A DNA stretch of 64,000 bases, from the NCBI GenBank assembly GCA_028335825.1, contig JAIOKI010000013.1, forward strand, positions 248,001 to 312,000, in the 5' to 3' direction. The DNA is from Nosema muscidifuracis (lineage: Eukaryota; Microsporidia; Nosematidae). The position numbers and the translations under genes were made by a program. The notes under the pieces are model-generated. The model searched no databases. It was not told the DNA's origin and saw only the letters and a list, made by a program, of their open reading frames with translations. This document shows, in pieces, positions 50,060-62,942 of the stretch; positions within the stretch are counted from its first letter, which is position 1, and each line of letters begins with the position of its first letter.

Positions 50060-51890
50060 TTTAATTCAAATTAATTAATCGTAAAAAATTGAGATTATTA
50101 GATATAGGCCCAGGAAAATAGATGAAGATGATGACTTTCGTTCAAAGAACCAATGAAAACAATAAATTATTTAATTCTACAACAAAGTCGAAGGTAGGCA
50201 GGCAGACTTGTATTAGTTCTCTAGAATATTACTTTAGAACAAGTTGATTACCTGGTAACTACATCAGAAAAATTAAACAAAATAATTTTCTTGACATTTC
50301 AAGAAAAGATAGACAACAAGATCCACTGAATATTAGAAGGGTTATATATAGCTATTATGAGTTAATTTAAACTCAACATAAATACTTAGAGTTTTTATAG
50401 TAAAATAAAAAATTTATAAGAAAATAAATCAGATGACTATGTTGTAAATAAAATGATACCACCGTATCTGATCCTCCAAGAATAAAATCGAAACTTCCTA
50501 AAACATCACAAAAGTAACATGATATTTTAGATCAGTTATAGAAAAATATTTAATCAAGATTAAATAGATAAGTATGAAATCTAAAAGGTCTTCTGATAAC
50601 AATAAACATGTCATCAAGAAAAACTACAAGCATTGTCTTGGACGAGCTCCTCGAAGAACGAGTATGTTGTGATATTAATACAATAGGAGACTAGACAAGA
50701 TATTGTAGTAATATTTTTCACAAAGTTACTACAGAAAAAATATTTCTACAATATAAATAGTAAATGAAGATATCATATAAAGTGTCAAGATCATAACTCC
50801 TCCTGAGAAAGTATTTGCTAATAAGATAGATTGTCATCAAATAGCAAAAGAATGTATCAAAATAAAACATCTTTTTCTAAGACCAATAATAATCATATAA
50901 TAAGTCTGGATCTTTAAAGGATGATGTTTTTATCAAATATGGTGACGTAAAAAAGCAGTAATAAACATTTATCAATTATATCTGTTATGCAAGTAGATGA
51001 TGACTGATGGAAGTCTGTCGGGGATGTAAATAAGTCAAAAACTGTTTCAAGTTTTAAGAAATCCAGGGACGTCAACAATTACAATAAATTAAAATCTAAT
51101 AAATTCGAATTTATTAAAATAGAAAACAACAGTAAAAACGAAGTTTATTGCAAGAAATCAGATAATTATTTATACATGAGAAAAGATAGACTTCTAAGTA
51201 AAATCTTTAAAAAAATCTATCCCATAAGATGTCTAAAAAAAAGAAGAAGACCAAATATCAAGAAAAGAAATGCCAAGCCAGATATCAAAAGATGCTCTTC
51301 TAAAATTAATTAAAAGAGATAAGTCTTATTCTAACTGCAAGTTCAAATTCATATTGGTGTTCAGACTTGAGTTAAAGGTCAGCACAAATTTGAGACTAGT
51401 AGATTGCTCTTCTGTATGTAGAAACAAAAGATCTTCCTTTTATAAGAAGAATTGATGATAGTGACGTAATGTTGTTTCTTTTCAGAGAAAGTGTTTGTCA
51501 TAAGGTGAATAAGAATTTGTAAGATTTCAAGAAACTTGATATATGTAAGGAAGAGATGTTTTACTATGACTTTCTAAAAACGAAGAAATATATGTTGTTG
51601 CTGGGGTTCTTTAGAACTTTCAAGAATTTAATACTACTTTCAGAAGCCTACAAGTATATAATGAAAGAATTAAATAAAGAAAACCCAGATTATGGTTATT
51701 TCATTTATTTAGAAAAACTAATGAGTAAGCTTAACAAAAAGTAAGGATTTTAGATATAAAATAAATGTTTTAATATTAAAGTCCTCTATATATATTAGAA
51801 AAATCTCGTATAAAAAATATTTTTAAATTATTAGATTTTTTTAATTCAATTAGATTGAGAAGAAAGTACAAACTGTGATATTGATGTGAA
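50060..51890 (+). mobile_element. APE-type LINE, degenerate ORF1 copy (plus strand)
   Basis: The plus strand carries a decayed homologue of LINE B ORF1. It reads LIKRDKSYSNCKFKFILV (51,310) against LIKEGKSPSNCKFRFTLI in B, then DDSDVMLFLFRESVCHK and a C-terminal FKNLILLSEAYKYIMKELNKE against FKNFIPLVEACRYIKKELNKE. Stops and frame changes are frequent. The match continues past the ORF1 end into the start of ORF2 to about 51,890. Orientation is opposite to copies A and B. Confidence 0.8.
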
Positions 51891-53990
51891 TTTAGTCATC
51901 TCTTAAATATAATAAAAAGTAATTAATAAGCACAGGAAGGTTTTAATATAGTCTTGAGATGTTATCTATCGCAGATCTACAATTTATGATTATTAAGAAT
52001 TGAATAATTTTTTTGACTGGAATTATTACCCTATTCAACAAAATAGAAGAAAGTACTATAAATAAAAGATATTATTAGATAGCTAAACTGATTGATAGTC
52101 TAGCTTACTACTTTAAGAGTTTACACAATATGAGTGCAGTTATCAAATGCAGATGGATATTATTTATGATGAGCTAAATAAACAAAAGTTTAAGCTGAAA
52201 TGATTGAAGAAATAGCATGAAAATAATTTATCCTTATAAGAAATCATCTAAAAAATTGTTTAGAAGCCTTCAAAGATTTAAATGAGAGTCTGCTCCAAAG
52301 GATCGTGATGATCACTGGAGAAAAAGAAGTTGGTAATAAATCAATTGTAAATTTTAACAATAAAAAAGAAGGTGTTGGGTGATATCATCACTAAAGCTCA
52401 AACAACTGAGCTAAATACAGTATGTAGGAAGCAGGCCTAATCATCTAATTTTTTAAATTAAGTAACAACGGCTTTAAATTGATATATAAAAATGTCAAGC
52501 AGAATATTGCTTCAGCAGATAAGACTGAGGAATGCTAGACAGCCGTTAGCAAGCATTTAAAAAAAGAACTAGGTCAAGGTTTATAAGAAAAAGTTTGAAC
52601 AAGTAGATAAATACTCCATATTTATTGTTGATCTCGAGCAAGAAAATGATTGTAAGAAAAAAAAATAAGAATGAAACAAATTATGGAAAGGAAGTGAATA
52701 GATTAAATGACTAAAAAAGGAAATGAACAACATATTAATACTCATACAGCTCAACTATAAAAGGAAGAGCTATTAAAAATAGAAATGAAGAAAGATGCTG
52801 AGGAAAAATTGTTCTCTAATTGAATATATAAAGGATGCAGAGAGGATATTCATAATAAGAGACGATTTATTCATGGAGGCTGTCCAAGCCTTATTCAACA
52901 TATCAAAAGATATTAGAGTTATATAAGCCACTGATTGAACGGTTATACATATCTCTGATAATAGAGAAAAATTGTTTTTGGCTATCAATGAAGTCATCGC
53001 AATTTCGAAAAAAAGCTTGTGCCTTTTGATAAGGCATTAAAAGTGATAAAAATCGAGTTTGCAAAAAAAAAAGCAAAATAAGCCAAAAAAGCTTTTCTTT
53101 AATAATGCATGTTAGAGAAATACTCTTGACATGCACTGAAGATAAGTTCAGAGAATGCTTAATTCATTTAAAAGCAATCTTGATCTATTTAAAGGAGTTA
53201 TCAAAAGATTAAAAGCTAAATTAATTTGTAATAATATAATAAGACCCTTACATATATTAATTATTTTATATAAATAATATGTTTAATTCACAAATTCAAC
53301 CGGTTATTCATAAATCTATACTATTAATCGATGATGTTTAAAAATAAAAGATAAATTAAGTTAAAGCCAAAAAGGATGAACCGAGACAATGAATATAACG
53401 AAAAAACTAAATTTTACTAAATCTTCAGTCAGCCCGATAAAGACCAATCTACAATACATCATTTAATGATCACATAAAAGAAACGAAAAATGATACTTTT
53501 GCTATTGTTAAAAAAATTTATTGAATAATTTTTTAGTATGAAATAAATTATTAAGTTTCTTAAAGAAATAAAAGTTACTATTTAAATAGTTTTAAAATTA
53601 AAAACGTTATTTATAGTATAAAAAGAAACTTAATTCTCATGAAAAAGAACTAGTATTTACTAGTATACAATGTAGATAAAAATAACAATAGAAGTGTTGG
53701 CAATCTGTTGATGCCATATTATTTTTTTAAATTAGGTCTGATGCTTTATTGATAATTAATTTGACGAAGTCCTAAACCTTAATGTTTGTGATGTTTAAAG
53801 AATTTTTAATACATGTAAAGCCATTATGATAGTATAAAATACAACTATTAGATATAAAGTTTTTGATACATAGCTTGTTTCTATTAGATGCTACTGATTT
53901 TTTATTTTCCTTAATAATAAGCAATATATATAAAGCCAACCAATTAAACCGAAGAGAAAGAAACCAGATAAGCTTTTGAGAAAATAATGC
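51891..53990 (+). mobile_element. A-rich element-derived sequence, unassigned
   Basis: The plus strand is A/G-rich, as in element ORFs. Near 52,130-52,220 a decayed helical segment resembles the ORF1 coiled-coil part of the APE LINE (MDIIYDELNKQKFKLK). Beyond that no family is recognised, and nothing is seen in 53,230-53,990. Confidence 0.3.
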
Positions 53991-54900
53991 ATGCGAAAAC
54001 AAATATTTATTACTTATTATCAAAGATTGACGCATTTATACCAATTTCATAAAAATTTAGTCGTCTGGGATAGGATATTATGGTGATTTCCCTAAACACC
54101 CGGATTTTTTAAAATAACTCCTATATTATGAATTTCTTTTGGATTAACGGACAGAAATGAAATTAAACTCCAGCTATAGATAATTATATCTATAGACATA
54201 AGGACAAAGGTACTAGATCTAATGAAAAATCTCCAATGAAAATTGTAATTCAAGAGCAACTTCTTTCAATGATAAACTTATTAAACCAAGTGGTGACCAT
54301 ATGGAAACTACAGATTTTAATAATATTCTTAAATCTGAAATGAAGAGCAATATAATAAGACCTTTAGAATCATTTGTGGCATTTATGGTTTTTGTTCTGA
54401 TACAATGACAAGATGTATCATTTGATAGTGTATAAACATCTATTTATAGATTTAAGGTAGATTGTATGTTATTTACCTGCATTTTAGATTCAGCTAATTT
54501 TGATTTTACTGAAATTAATTTACCAAATGGCAAAAGTTTCATCTTAAATAAAAAGTTGGATGAAGAAAAGATAGTTATTACTTGTGATATAGAGTATTTA
54601 AGAAGATTTATATTGATGAAACTTTTAAGTTTTCTCCAAGTAGTTTTTATCGAGTATATATCATACATAGAGATTTCAATGGACAGAGTTTTTACTCTGA
54701 TCTATTGTTTTCTTTCGAATAAAATCCAAGAAACTTATATCATTTTCTTTAATCTTATTTTGTCTTCTCTAAACAATAACCGGCATATTTTTTGCTTACT
54801 ACAAATAGGTTTTGAAACTGTTTATATAATTTTTATGATTAAAAAGAAGAAAACTTATTAAATTATGTAAAAACAAATTTCAGGTCATTGTTTAGTAGAG
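53991..54900 (+). pseudogene. Mutator-like (MULE) DNA transposase fragment
   Basis: The plus strand around 54,600-54,850 holds the MULE signature in neighbouring frames: TFKFSPSSFYRVYIIHRDFN, like the D.TFK..P..F.QL..IHG pattern, then YCFLSNKIQETYIIFFNLI and GFETV, like LLP.KTE.TY..FF..L and DFE.A. The upstream part (54,240-54,400) is in the right order but weak. There are several frame changes. No terminal inverted repeats were seen. It is a plain DNA transposon remnant. Confidence 0.55.
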
Positions 54901-55980
54901 AAATATTGTCTCACTATGGAGCTTAAGGATTTTATTCAAAACGAAAACAATTGACAATGTTATTCTATACCTAACTAAATATAGTTAAATTTAAATTAAA
55001 AATGTTTTTTATTTTATTTATCATTATAAATTGTCACAAAACACATTTTACAGAGCTTGAAAGATAACCCAATTATAATTTTAGACAATTAAATAGGATA
55101 TAAAGTTATAATACTATATAATCAGTGTGAAAATTGTTTCATAATGATCAAGATACAATCGTTAAAATATAACAGTCATTAAAAAATTAAAAACTTGATT
55201 TATTTAAAGATACATTGTAAATAGTGTGCTAGTCTAAATAAATACTAAATATGTTATTATATTAATAATTTTTATAAATACATGGAAGAATTTGGGAGAA
55301 TGAAAGATAGATAAAAATAAATAAAACATATTAAAAAAGTTGACTCTTAAAACCAAGGTAATGTGAGTAACATTAAGATTATGTAAGTTAATAGTTTTTG
55401 TATTTACATTAGATAGTGAGTCGTCTCAAAACAGCAATAAAATTTATCATAAAAAATGGGACATTGGGAAATATATTGGAATAATTTAATTAATATATCA
55501 AACTATTAATATCAAATTGAGTAAGCTATTTGTCTTATTTTATTAAGATTCATTTAAAAAATTATCACGTCAATGAAAAGTTACTATTTATATTTATGAG
55601 TAACTAATATTTGTACTTAATTACGAAAGACTACAATGATTTATCTGTACTTAATGACTTATAATGATTCGTTTCACCTTCTGATCGATATTTACTTTAA
55701 CAAAATAATGTATTTAGATAAAAAGAAAACTTGTATGGTATCAAAACGCTTAATTTTTATTCGATGACACACACCAGCTCATCTTTCTATCTTGCTTGGA
55801 GAAAGAAACGTTTGATATGAAAAAAAACGAAACAAAGAATCACCGCAGTTTATGAACCTAGATCAGACTTAACAGGTAAGTGATGATAATAACTTGGTTC
55901 AGTTCTAGAAAAATGATACGACATAAACAAATCATTCAACCTCTCAAAGTTAATACGTTAGGTTAATTTCTTTTATGCAT
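54901..55980. other. Spacer between elements, nothing recognised
   Basis: AT-rich sequence with no ORF. 55,650-55,860 is slightly GC-richer but matches nothing known to me. Confidence 0.3.
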
Positions 55981-56280
55981 CACTAGTACTCTTGCATTAG
56001 AAATTCGTAATCCTTTAACCTGTGGATTTTCCGGAATAAACGATCTCTACTATTCGGCAATAGGTCAAATACTCTATCAATTGCTGTACCCTCTTATCTG
56101 TACAAAAGTCACGAAAAATAAGAGTAAGATATAAACTTGGCCTAGACTTTAAAGCTTTAACCCATCCTTTGTTATGTAAAAATGTTCATTATAGAAAGCC
56201 TATAGTGCTCTGAATCTATTTCAAACTACTTTCATATATCTTATTTAAATACAGAACTCATCCATTATCTTATCTTATCT
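55980..56280 (-). mobile_element. LINE RT fragment ending at an A-rich junction
   Basis: Minus strand. The fragment begins at 56,280 with the codons of MDEFCI, followed by NRFRAL, matching the RT thumb of copy A (MDEFCINRIQIQAALNRFRAL). It then decays, with an open segment KALKSRPSLYLTLIFRDF. A short tatct repeat and the 3' end of the next LINE copy abut it at 56,265-56,290, a second LINE-LINE junction. Confidence 0.55.
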
Positions 56281-56284
56281 TATC

Positions 56285-59200
56285 TAAATAAAATAAATTT
56301 ATTTATTTACATATTAAAAATAAAAATTAATATAGAAGTAAAAACAATGGAACTCCCAAAACATCACTGCTAGACAAAAAATCAATATATCGCTTTACAC
56401 ATCAGTATACCTGTACAGTCTCACTTATATGAGAAAAAATTGTGACCTTAGGACTACTTATAGTCAAAGCTATGAAGGCTAAGAATCTGCCAAAAGACGG
56501 ATAGGAAGACATCTTATGACTACATACACAAATTAAGAACATAAATCAGTCCAGCACAAGTATTACAATATCTTACCTGTTCTCTCCTATGTATAAATAA
56601 ATAAAAATATTTCTTTTAATAAATTAACTCACCCTTTTATATTGCTTAATTATTTGCTATCTAATAATATAAACCAATTACTTGTACTCCAATTAAGCTC
56701 TCTGAGTCTATTATTAATATAATATTTCTATTCAAAACCATTCTATCTAAGAACCTTATGATGTAATAGAGCTTTTTAGGTTTATCTTAATTATACTTTA
56801 ATCCAGCATTATTACCAAGATGTTGTTTTGCTTTATTCTAGTTACTTGTTCTAGAAAATTTTAATATCAAAAATCTCCCTTTGAATATCAGCCCCAGTGA
56901 TTTCCTAATACTTTATTGATCTTATCTACTCTTGTACTTGACATTCTCAAAGTTTACTAACATACATTAATACAGGTACAAGTACACATTTTACTAAGAT
57001 AGCCTTGAATCTTAGGTTAATACTATGATTTAACAATTTCAGTATGTAGAGACTTCTTGTAACGCGCAGTTGTGTCTTTGACTAAACATTCTTCTGTGGT
57101 ATTTCTTTTTATGAGAACATCTTGATATCTATATTCTTTGATTCTTCAATATCAAGAAAGTATTATGTAGAAAGTAAAGACTTCTAATTATTTGAGTACT
57201 ATAATGTACAGCCCATTCTAATATTCCATTTTTTCTATGTTCGATTTTCATTTTGTTATCAACAGCCCATTTTGAGATTTTCATGATTTTAGCTTCAAGA
57301 TCAATGTCGCCGTTTCCCAAAGCAACTATTTTATCAGCAAACATAAGTACTGAAATTGTTGTATTTATATTGGAATCAATACCCATTCTACGACATAAAG
57401 TATATCATTGATTAAGATGTTGAATAACAACGGCAATCTTTCTTGCTCCTTTAATGAAGCAATAGGCATTAGATGCCTCGACTAAGATTTTAACTCACCT
57501 GATAGTATTTTTATAGATATCATTTATCTTATTTATCAAGTAATTAGGAATATCATGTTTTCTAGTTTATTAAATAGAAAGTTATGATTAACATTATCAT
57601 AAGCTTTCTCAAAGTCTATGGAGTACATTAATGTACTTTTTCCTTTGTATTCGCTTATTTCTATTTCAAGTAGAGAAATAATTTGAACTATACATTTTTT
57701 CCTACTCAGAAACCCGCTTGATATTGGCTTGTTCAATATACTGAGTCGAACTATACTAACTATTTTGAGATATATCTTATTAATTATGTTAATTAAAGGG
57801 ATACCTTTATAATCAATTAAATTATATTTGCCATGCTCCATTATTCTTAAGAATTATCTCCACTAATATATCTATTTAGTTCAACTAGCATAAATTTAAA
57901 AAAAACTATCTTTTACTTCATTAAAAAACAGATGTGAGTATAAAATTCATTTGGAATTTCATAGGAACCGACTGCTTTATTTTTATTACATTTCTTTAAC
58001 GCATATATAAATTCTTCGTTTATAACAAGAGATGTATCAGAAAGATTAGTATTGTTGTATACAATACTATCTACTTCATTTTCCGATGCTAAACCAACAA
58101 AAAATCGTCAACTTTTCTAGCTTTTTTTGGTATGTATGTAAAATACCGGCTTGATCAATTAGAACAACATTTTCAACCAATGGAAGTACTCTTTGAGTTT
58201 ATAAACAATTTTCAGAATTCTCTTGATATATTACTTCTAAAAAGCTTTACAGCTTGTAAAGTCCAAAAAAACAGATTTATTTTTTCGAATTAGCTTTTTA
58301 GTTGCTTCTAATTGATTTAACTTCGTCAAAGTTTCTCATAACAACTTTAGCTTCAAGCCTCTTTTCTTTGATGACCTTGACGTGTATTTATCCCATTGAG
58401 AATCATGAATATATTTTTCTCTTCTGTAAATTCCTAAAAATATACGACTTTTTCTTAGCTTGTTTATCATCCTGAGATTTTTAAACATTCTTTTTCGTTA
58501 ACTAATTGATCTGAGACATCATAAACAGCTATTTTAATTTTCGATTTGCACTGGTTGTCACTTAGTACCCAAACATTTGATAAATAATCTTCTCATTATC
58601 ACTCTTTAACAAACTAAATATTGAATCAATTTTTTGTTAGATCATTTTTTGTTCTTGAAGATTCTTGTTTCCTCATTACTATTGGACTTTAGTACAATTG
58701 ATACTTCAACTTCATTTAATTCTTTCTAAAGAGATGAAATCCTGCATATTTATATCATTGCCATTATGAGCTCACTATTCTGATTTATTAATTTCTCTTT
58801 TGTATAAGGATGGTAGTTCTGGCAAGAACCTCTTTCCTGAGACCCCTCTTCTGTGGTATGTAAACATTAATAATTAAATACTTATTCCATTTGCCTACTG
58901 GCTTAAACTCAACTATAGTTTGCAATATATTTGAGTCAGTTCATTTCTTGGAATATTTGATAGCTTTATTTTTCTAGAAAAAGTCATTAGACACGGTTTA
59001 TTCTTTTCACTACTAAGTGTTACCACTGCAATATACTTTTCTAGTCTAATAGGTAGCATAGATATTATCCATGTTTCCTGAAGACAGATAATATCTGATT
59101 TCTCTTTCTTCAAGAGAACCTCAAAATCCACTTTCTTTTTGGAAAGATGATTGATATCAAGACTCATGAATCATATATTATCCTTCAGTTTTTATATAAA

Positions 59201-59340
59201 AATAATCTTCTCTTTATACCATTGAGTAATTGAGGCCTAATGCCTTTATATTAAGAATAAGCTTTTCTTTCTGTATCTTAGTGAATATAATATTCGTGAA
59301 TGACGTGTCTCATCATTCAAACTTTACAATCAACGTATTT
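56285..59340 (-). mobile_element. APE-type LINE, degenerate and 5'-truncated copy (D)
   Basis: It is homologous to copy B along its whole length on the minus strand: 3' UTR (56,285-56,620), RT with MFADKIVALG and LEAKIMKISKWAVDNKMKI (57,129-57,386), FIDFEKAYDNV-like SIDFEKAYDNVNHNFL (57,536-57,841), and endonuclease start SLDINHLSKKKVDFEVLLKKEK (58,913-59,167). Similarity fades at about 59,340 inside the ORF2 leader, so ORF1 is missing. There are many stops and frameshifts. It is clearly older than B. Confidence 0.9.
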
Positions 59341-61640
59341 TAATAGAATTTTTTTGCCATCTAAATATTTTTATACATTCTGCCTGACCTGTGTGGATTA
59401 AGTCATGTTTATAATAACTGCTATATGTCTGGTGATATTACTAGCTGGGATTCAGTCTATTTCATTCTTAGGATAAATTATTTTATATTTTAAACTTTTT
59501 TAAAATTTGATATTAGGATAAATCTACATTCTGTACTCTTCAAGATTATAAAATATAAAATAAACTCAGTTTTTATTTTCTCTTAATTCCACCTTCTTTT
59601 GCTAATTAAATGCTAGTTTAGTTTTTTAATTATAATTTCTCTATCCACAAGTGTATTCGAATTCTACAATCTTTATTAATTTATGTATACATGTCGCATT
59701 CTTCTAAAGAATCAATAAATCACTTCCTAAAGTTGTTGCATAAGTGACATTCATGTTTTGAAGTATACATTTTATTTTAAGCAAAACTTCTTCCACTCGT
59801 TTACGTGTCCTTTCATTTTTTTTCTTAAATATTTGAAATGACTAAAACTAATATGAAAAGACGTTATAAATTAAAGGTGAACAAAACATATAAATAACAA
59901 TATAAAAAAGAAAAAATATAGAAGTTTTCATATATCTGACATCATTATAGTGGCATCTTAATATTTATGTTATAGACTAAATTATTTGTTTTCTAGACGT
60001 CAAAAATTGTATTGTAGATATCTTGATTTTTCTGATACTTAATTTAAATGATGTAGTTTTGTTTTCCGTTTCTCGTATTCCATTTGACTCTCTGATTTCT
60101 TTACCAATATATTCTTCCTGTATCAGATATTATTACTTCATGTTTACAATATTGATTTATCAATTAACAAAACCTTATAGCACTATCAGAATCAATCTTA
60201 TATGCAAAATACAACTTTATCATTCTGTAAAAATATATTTATAATTTTTAGGATATATCATGTTTTTTATATGGAGGTTTTAGAATTTTTACTCCAAAAG
60301 CCTATATATCAGTGCTTATTTTCAAATCTTGTTTTTTATAAATTTTTGCATTCTGATTCATTTTAATTTTATTCATATTTTGAAATTGCTTAAGACCTTA
60401 ATATATTAGCAAATAAATCTTTTTTCCATATACCTTGCCAAAAAGCTATTAATGTTTTTTCTATATTTATGCCTAGATGTGTTTCTGCTTCTATATCTTA
60501 CTAGTTCTTCTTATTAGCATTTTTATGATATAAATTAGTAGAATTTACAAATGATTTACATTTTTATGTGCAGAAATAAGATTGTATAATTTGGATATTG
60601 TTTACAACTATTATGAATTATATAATCATTATGAACATATTTTAACAGCATCTCTTCTAGTGTTTGTCTTTTTCTTTCGTTTACAGCAATCATTATCAGT
60701 CTTCTGTTAAGTATTCTTTCTATCATCCAAAAATCCTAAACGCCTTCTGTGGTATTTGACTTTTATAAATTTACTTTTGCTTATTTCTACTTATATATTT
60801 AGTCCACCTATTTTTTCTTGTTAGTTAATCTGTATTTTTCAATGCTAAATATCATTTTTATACACCATACATATCTCTGAGAAATATTTAAAAAGTCACA
60901 AATTAAAGTTTGTTTTGTATTTATGGACCATGATTTAATAATAAGTAATATGTCTATAATTGTAAATTATTTATATAAAAACCATTTGTATAATTATTTT
61001 TTATGACATCTATATAAAAACCATTTGTATACATTTTACAATATGAAACATATCTACAACATGTTTTGGATTATTAATAAACGAAGATAATATTTCTATT
61101 AATTTTTCTTTTCTAATATTATTAGAAACACTACTAATGTTTCTATGTATACTATTTTCATGTGTTTTTGAAGACAGAATAATTTTTTATTTTTAACTAT
61201 TACTCTATAATGTTATCTTTCATTAGATTTTTGTTTTCATCAAACAGACAGCATTCATTTCGTAAGAGTTCCAATTTTTTTGATTTTATTAATATAATTT
61301 TATAAAGTAGGGTATCATGACATCTCGAAAGTTAATCTGCAATAACATTATTCTTATTTTAAATATATTTTATTTTATAGTCAAATTTATTTCAATAATC
61401 TCGATGTGTTTTTTAATTCTCATACAAATATTTTCGACTAATTGTAACAACATCTGTGACATCCTTTGGATAATAATCTTGAACTCTATTAAGAATAAAC
61501 CGATCTCCCGTATTCCTTTTCTACAATTATACAATTTAATTTCAAGAGTCAAATTATTTTGTTTTCTTGGGTTAACACACTTCATAAATCATAATCAGTT
61601 AATTTCTTTTCACTTCTGTCCCTACTTTTAAAAAATAAAT
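59341..61640 (-). mobile_element. Decayed Ty3/Gypsy-like element, RNase H and possible integrase (fossil)
   Basis: The minus strand near 61,320-61,600 shows the outline of a Ty3/Gypsy RNase H domain with its conserved end signature. Weaker integrase-like traces lie at lower coordinates. It is heavily broken and old, and no LTRs are visible. It may be another part of the family seen at 42,000-44,100. Confidence 0.4.
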
Positions 61641-62500
61641 GACTAAAAATATAATATTACAAAATTTATTAATTATTAAAATGTAAAAAGTCTAACATTC
61701 CTCATTTAAAGTTACTTCAATAAGTAGTTTAAATCTAACAACATAATTTTTTGTAACAAAATTCATTGAAGTATCATTTCCTCTCATCTTTCTTTTATAA
61801 CAAACTACATACCCTCAATAGTTTGGTTATGTACACTGGTGTCTGTATCAACAAAAATATTAATAATTTAAAGTTTCGTATCGAAAAACTAAAAACACAT
61901 ATTATTTCAATTTATATAATTGCCGCATGTTTATTAAAATAGTTGTACCAGGTGCAATTTTTTCCGAATAATTTCAATCAGTGTATTTCACGAACGATCC
62001 TCGATGATTTAGAAAAAAGTATGCGCTACTATCTTACACCACATCACTAATTGCTCAAATGATAATCAAGAAATTTGCATCGTTTATACTTATTTTGCAT
62101 CAAAACAATTTCATCTGTTTCAACAATACATCCTTCACCATCAATTTGCTGTGAAAGAATAAATGTTAATAAAAAGTCAACCCCTAATTTATCAAAACTA
62201 GTAAAACAATTTGTTATCATTAGTGGAGCAACAGATAATTACATGACTAAGAATAGATCTTAATTATATTTTTGCCGTTTATATAATAAAAAACAAGTTC
62301 TTTTATGCTTAGATATGCATGATGAAAAACTTACTTGAGTAAACTGAAGTTATTCGACATTTTTTGTTACACCTAAGATAATAACAGTATTTATGTGTGC
62401 ATCATTGGAACCTTCAAAAATTTTTATTCTAATATGAATTCTATCAATAATTCTTCATCATAAATAATCTTTTTAATTCGGGAATTTTCATTTTTGAGAC
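61641..62500 (+). mobile_element. Possible Ty1/Copia-like protease remnant (fossil)
   Basis: A short plus-strand stretch near 62,200-62,260 recalls the aspartic-protease signature of Copia-type polyproteins. It is broken, old and isolated. No other part of such an element was found, so the call is weak. Confidence 0.2.
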
Positions 62501-62940
62501 TATAAAATTATTTGTTTTTTCAAAAAGAAGGAAGAGAGCAAAGAAATTTAACCTCTTACTTAATTATACATTGCTTTATTATTATGGTAATGTCTATTAT
62601 TTATTTTCTATTTTTGATATTTCAATTAATAATTCTTCAGATTTTGTTAAATAATAATCTGAAATTAATTTAAATTTTTTTCTCTTTTTAGATAGTCTAA
62701 TGTATTTTAGATTATAGATATTTTAATGTTACAACATTCAATCAAATATGATAATTTAAATTAAAACAAATAATTATCTACAAGATAATTGTTCTTTTTA
62801 TATAATATAATTTTATATGAAGTAATAATATAATTAAACAATTGATATTTTTTCTTGTAAGAATATTAACAAAAAACTTTTTTAAAATTCATTTTGTACA
62901 ACAAATCATCAATAATATTTATACTTTTTATTATACATAA
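62501..62940. other. AT-rich sequence, nothing recognised
   Basis: No ORF, RNA or ordered repeat is evident. Confidence 0.3.
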
Positions 62941-62942
62941 AA

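Noticed and set aside
54466-54861. 131-codon intact host gene
   Set aside because: It is one frame of a degenerate MULE transposase, with no start motif and with similarity continuing in another frame.
60023-60244. 73-codon hydrophobic ORF
   Set aside because: T-rich antisense of element-derived coding sequence, with no start motif.
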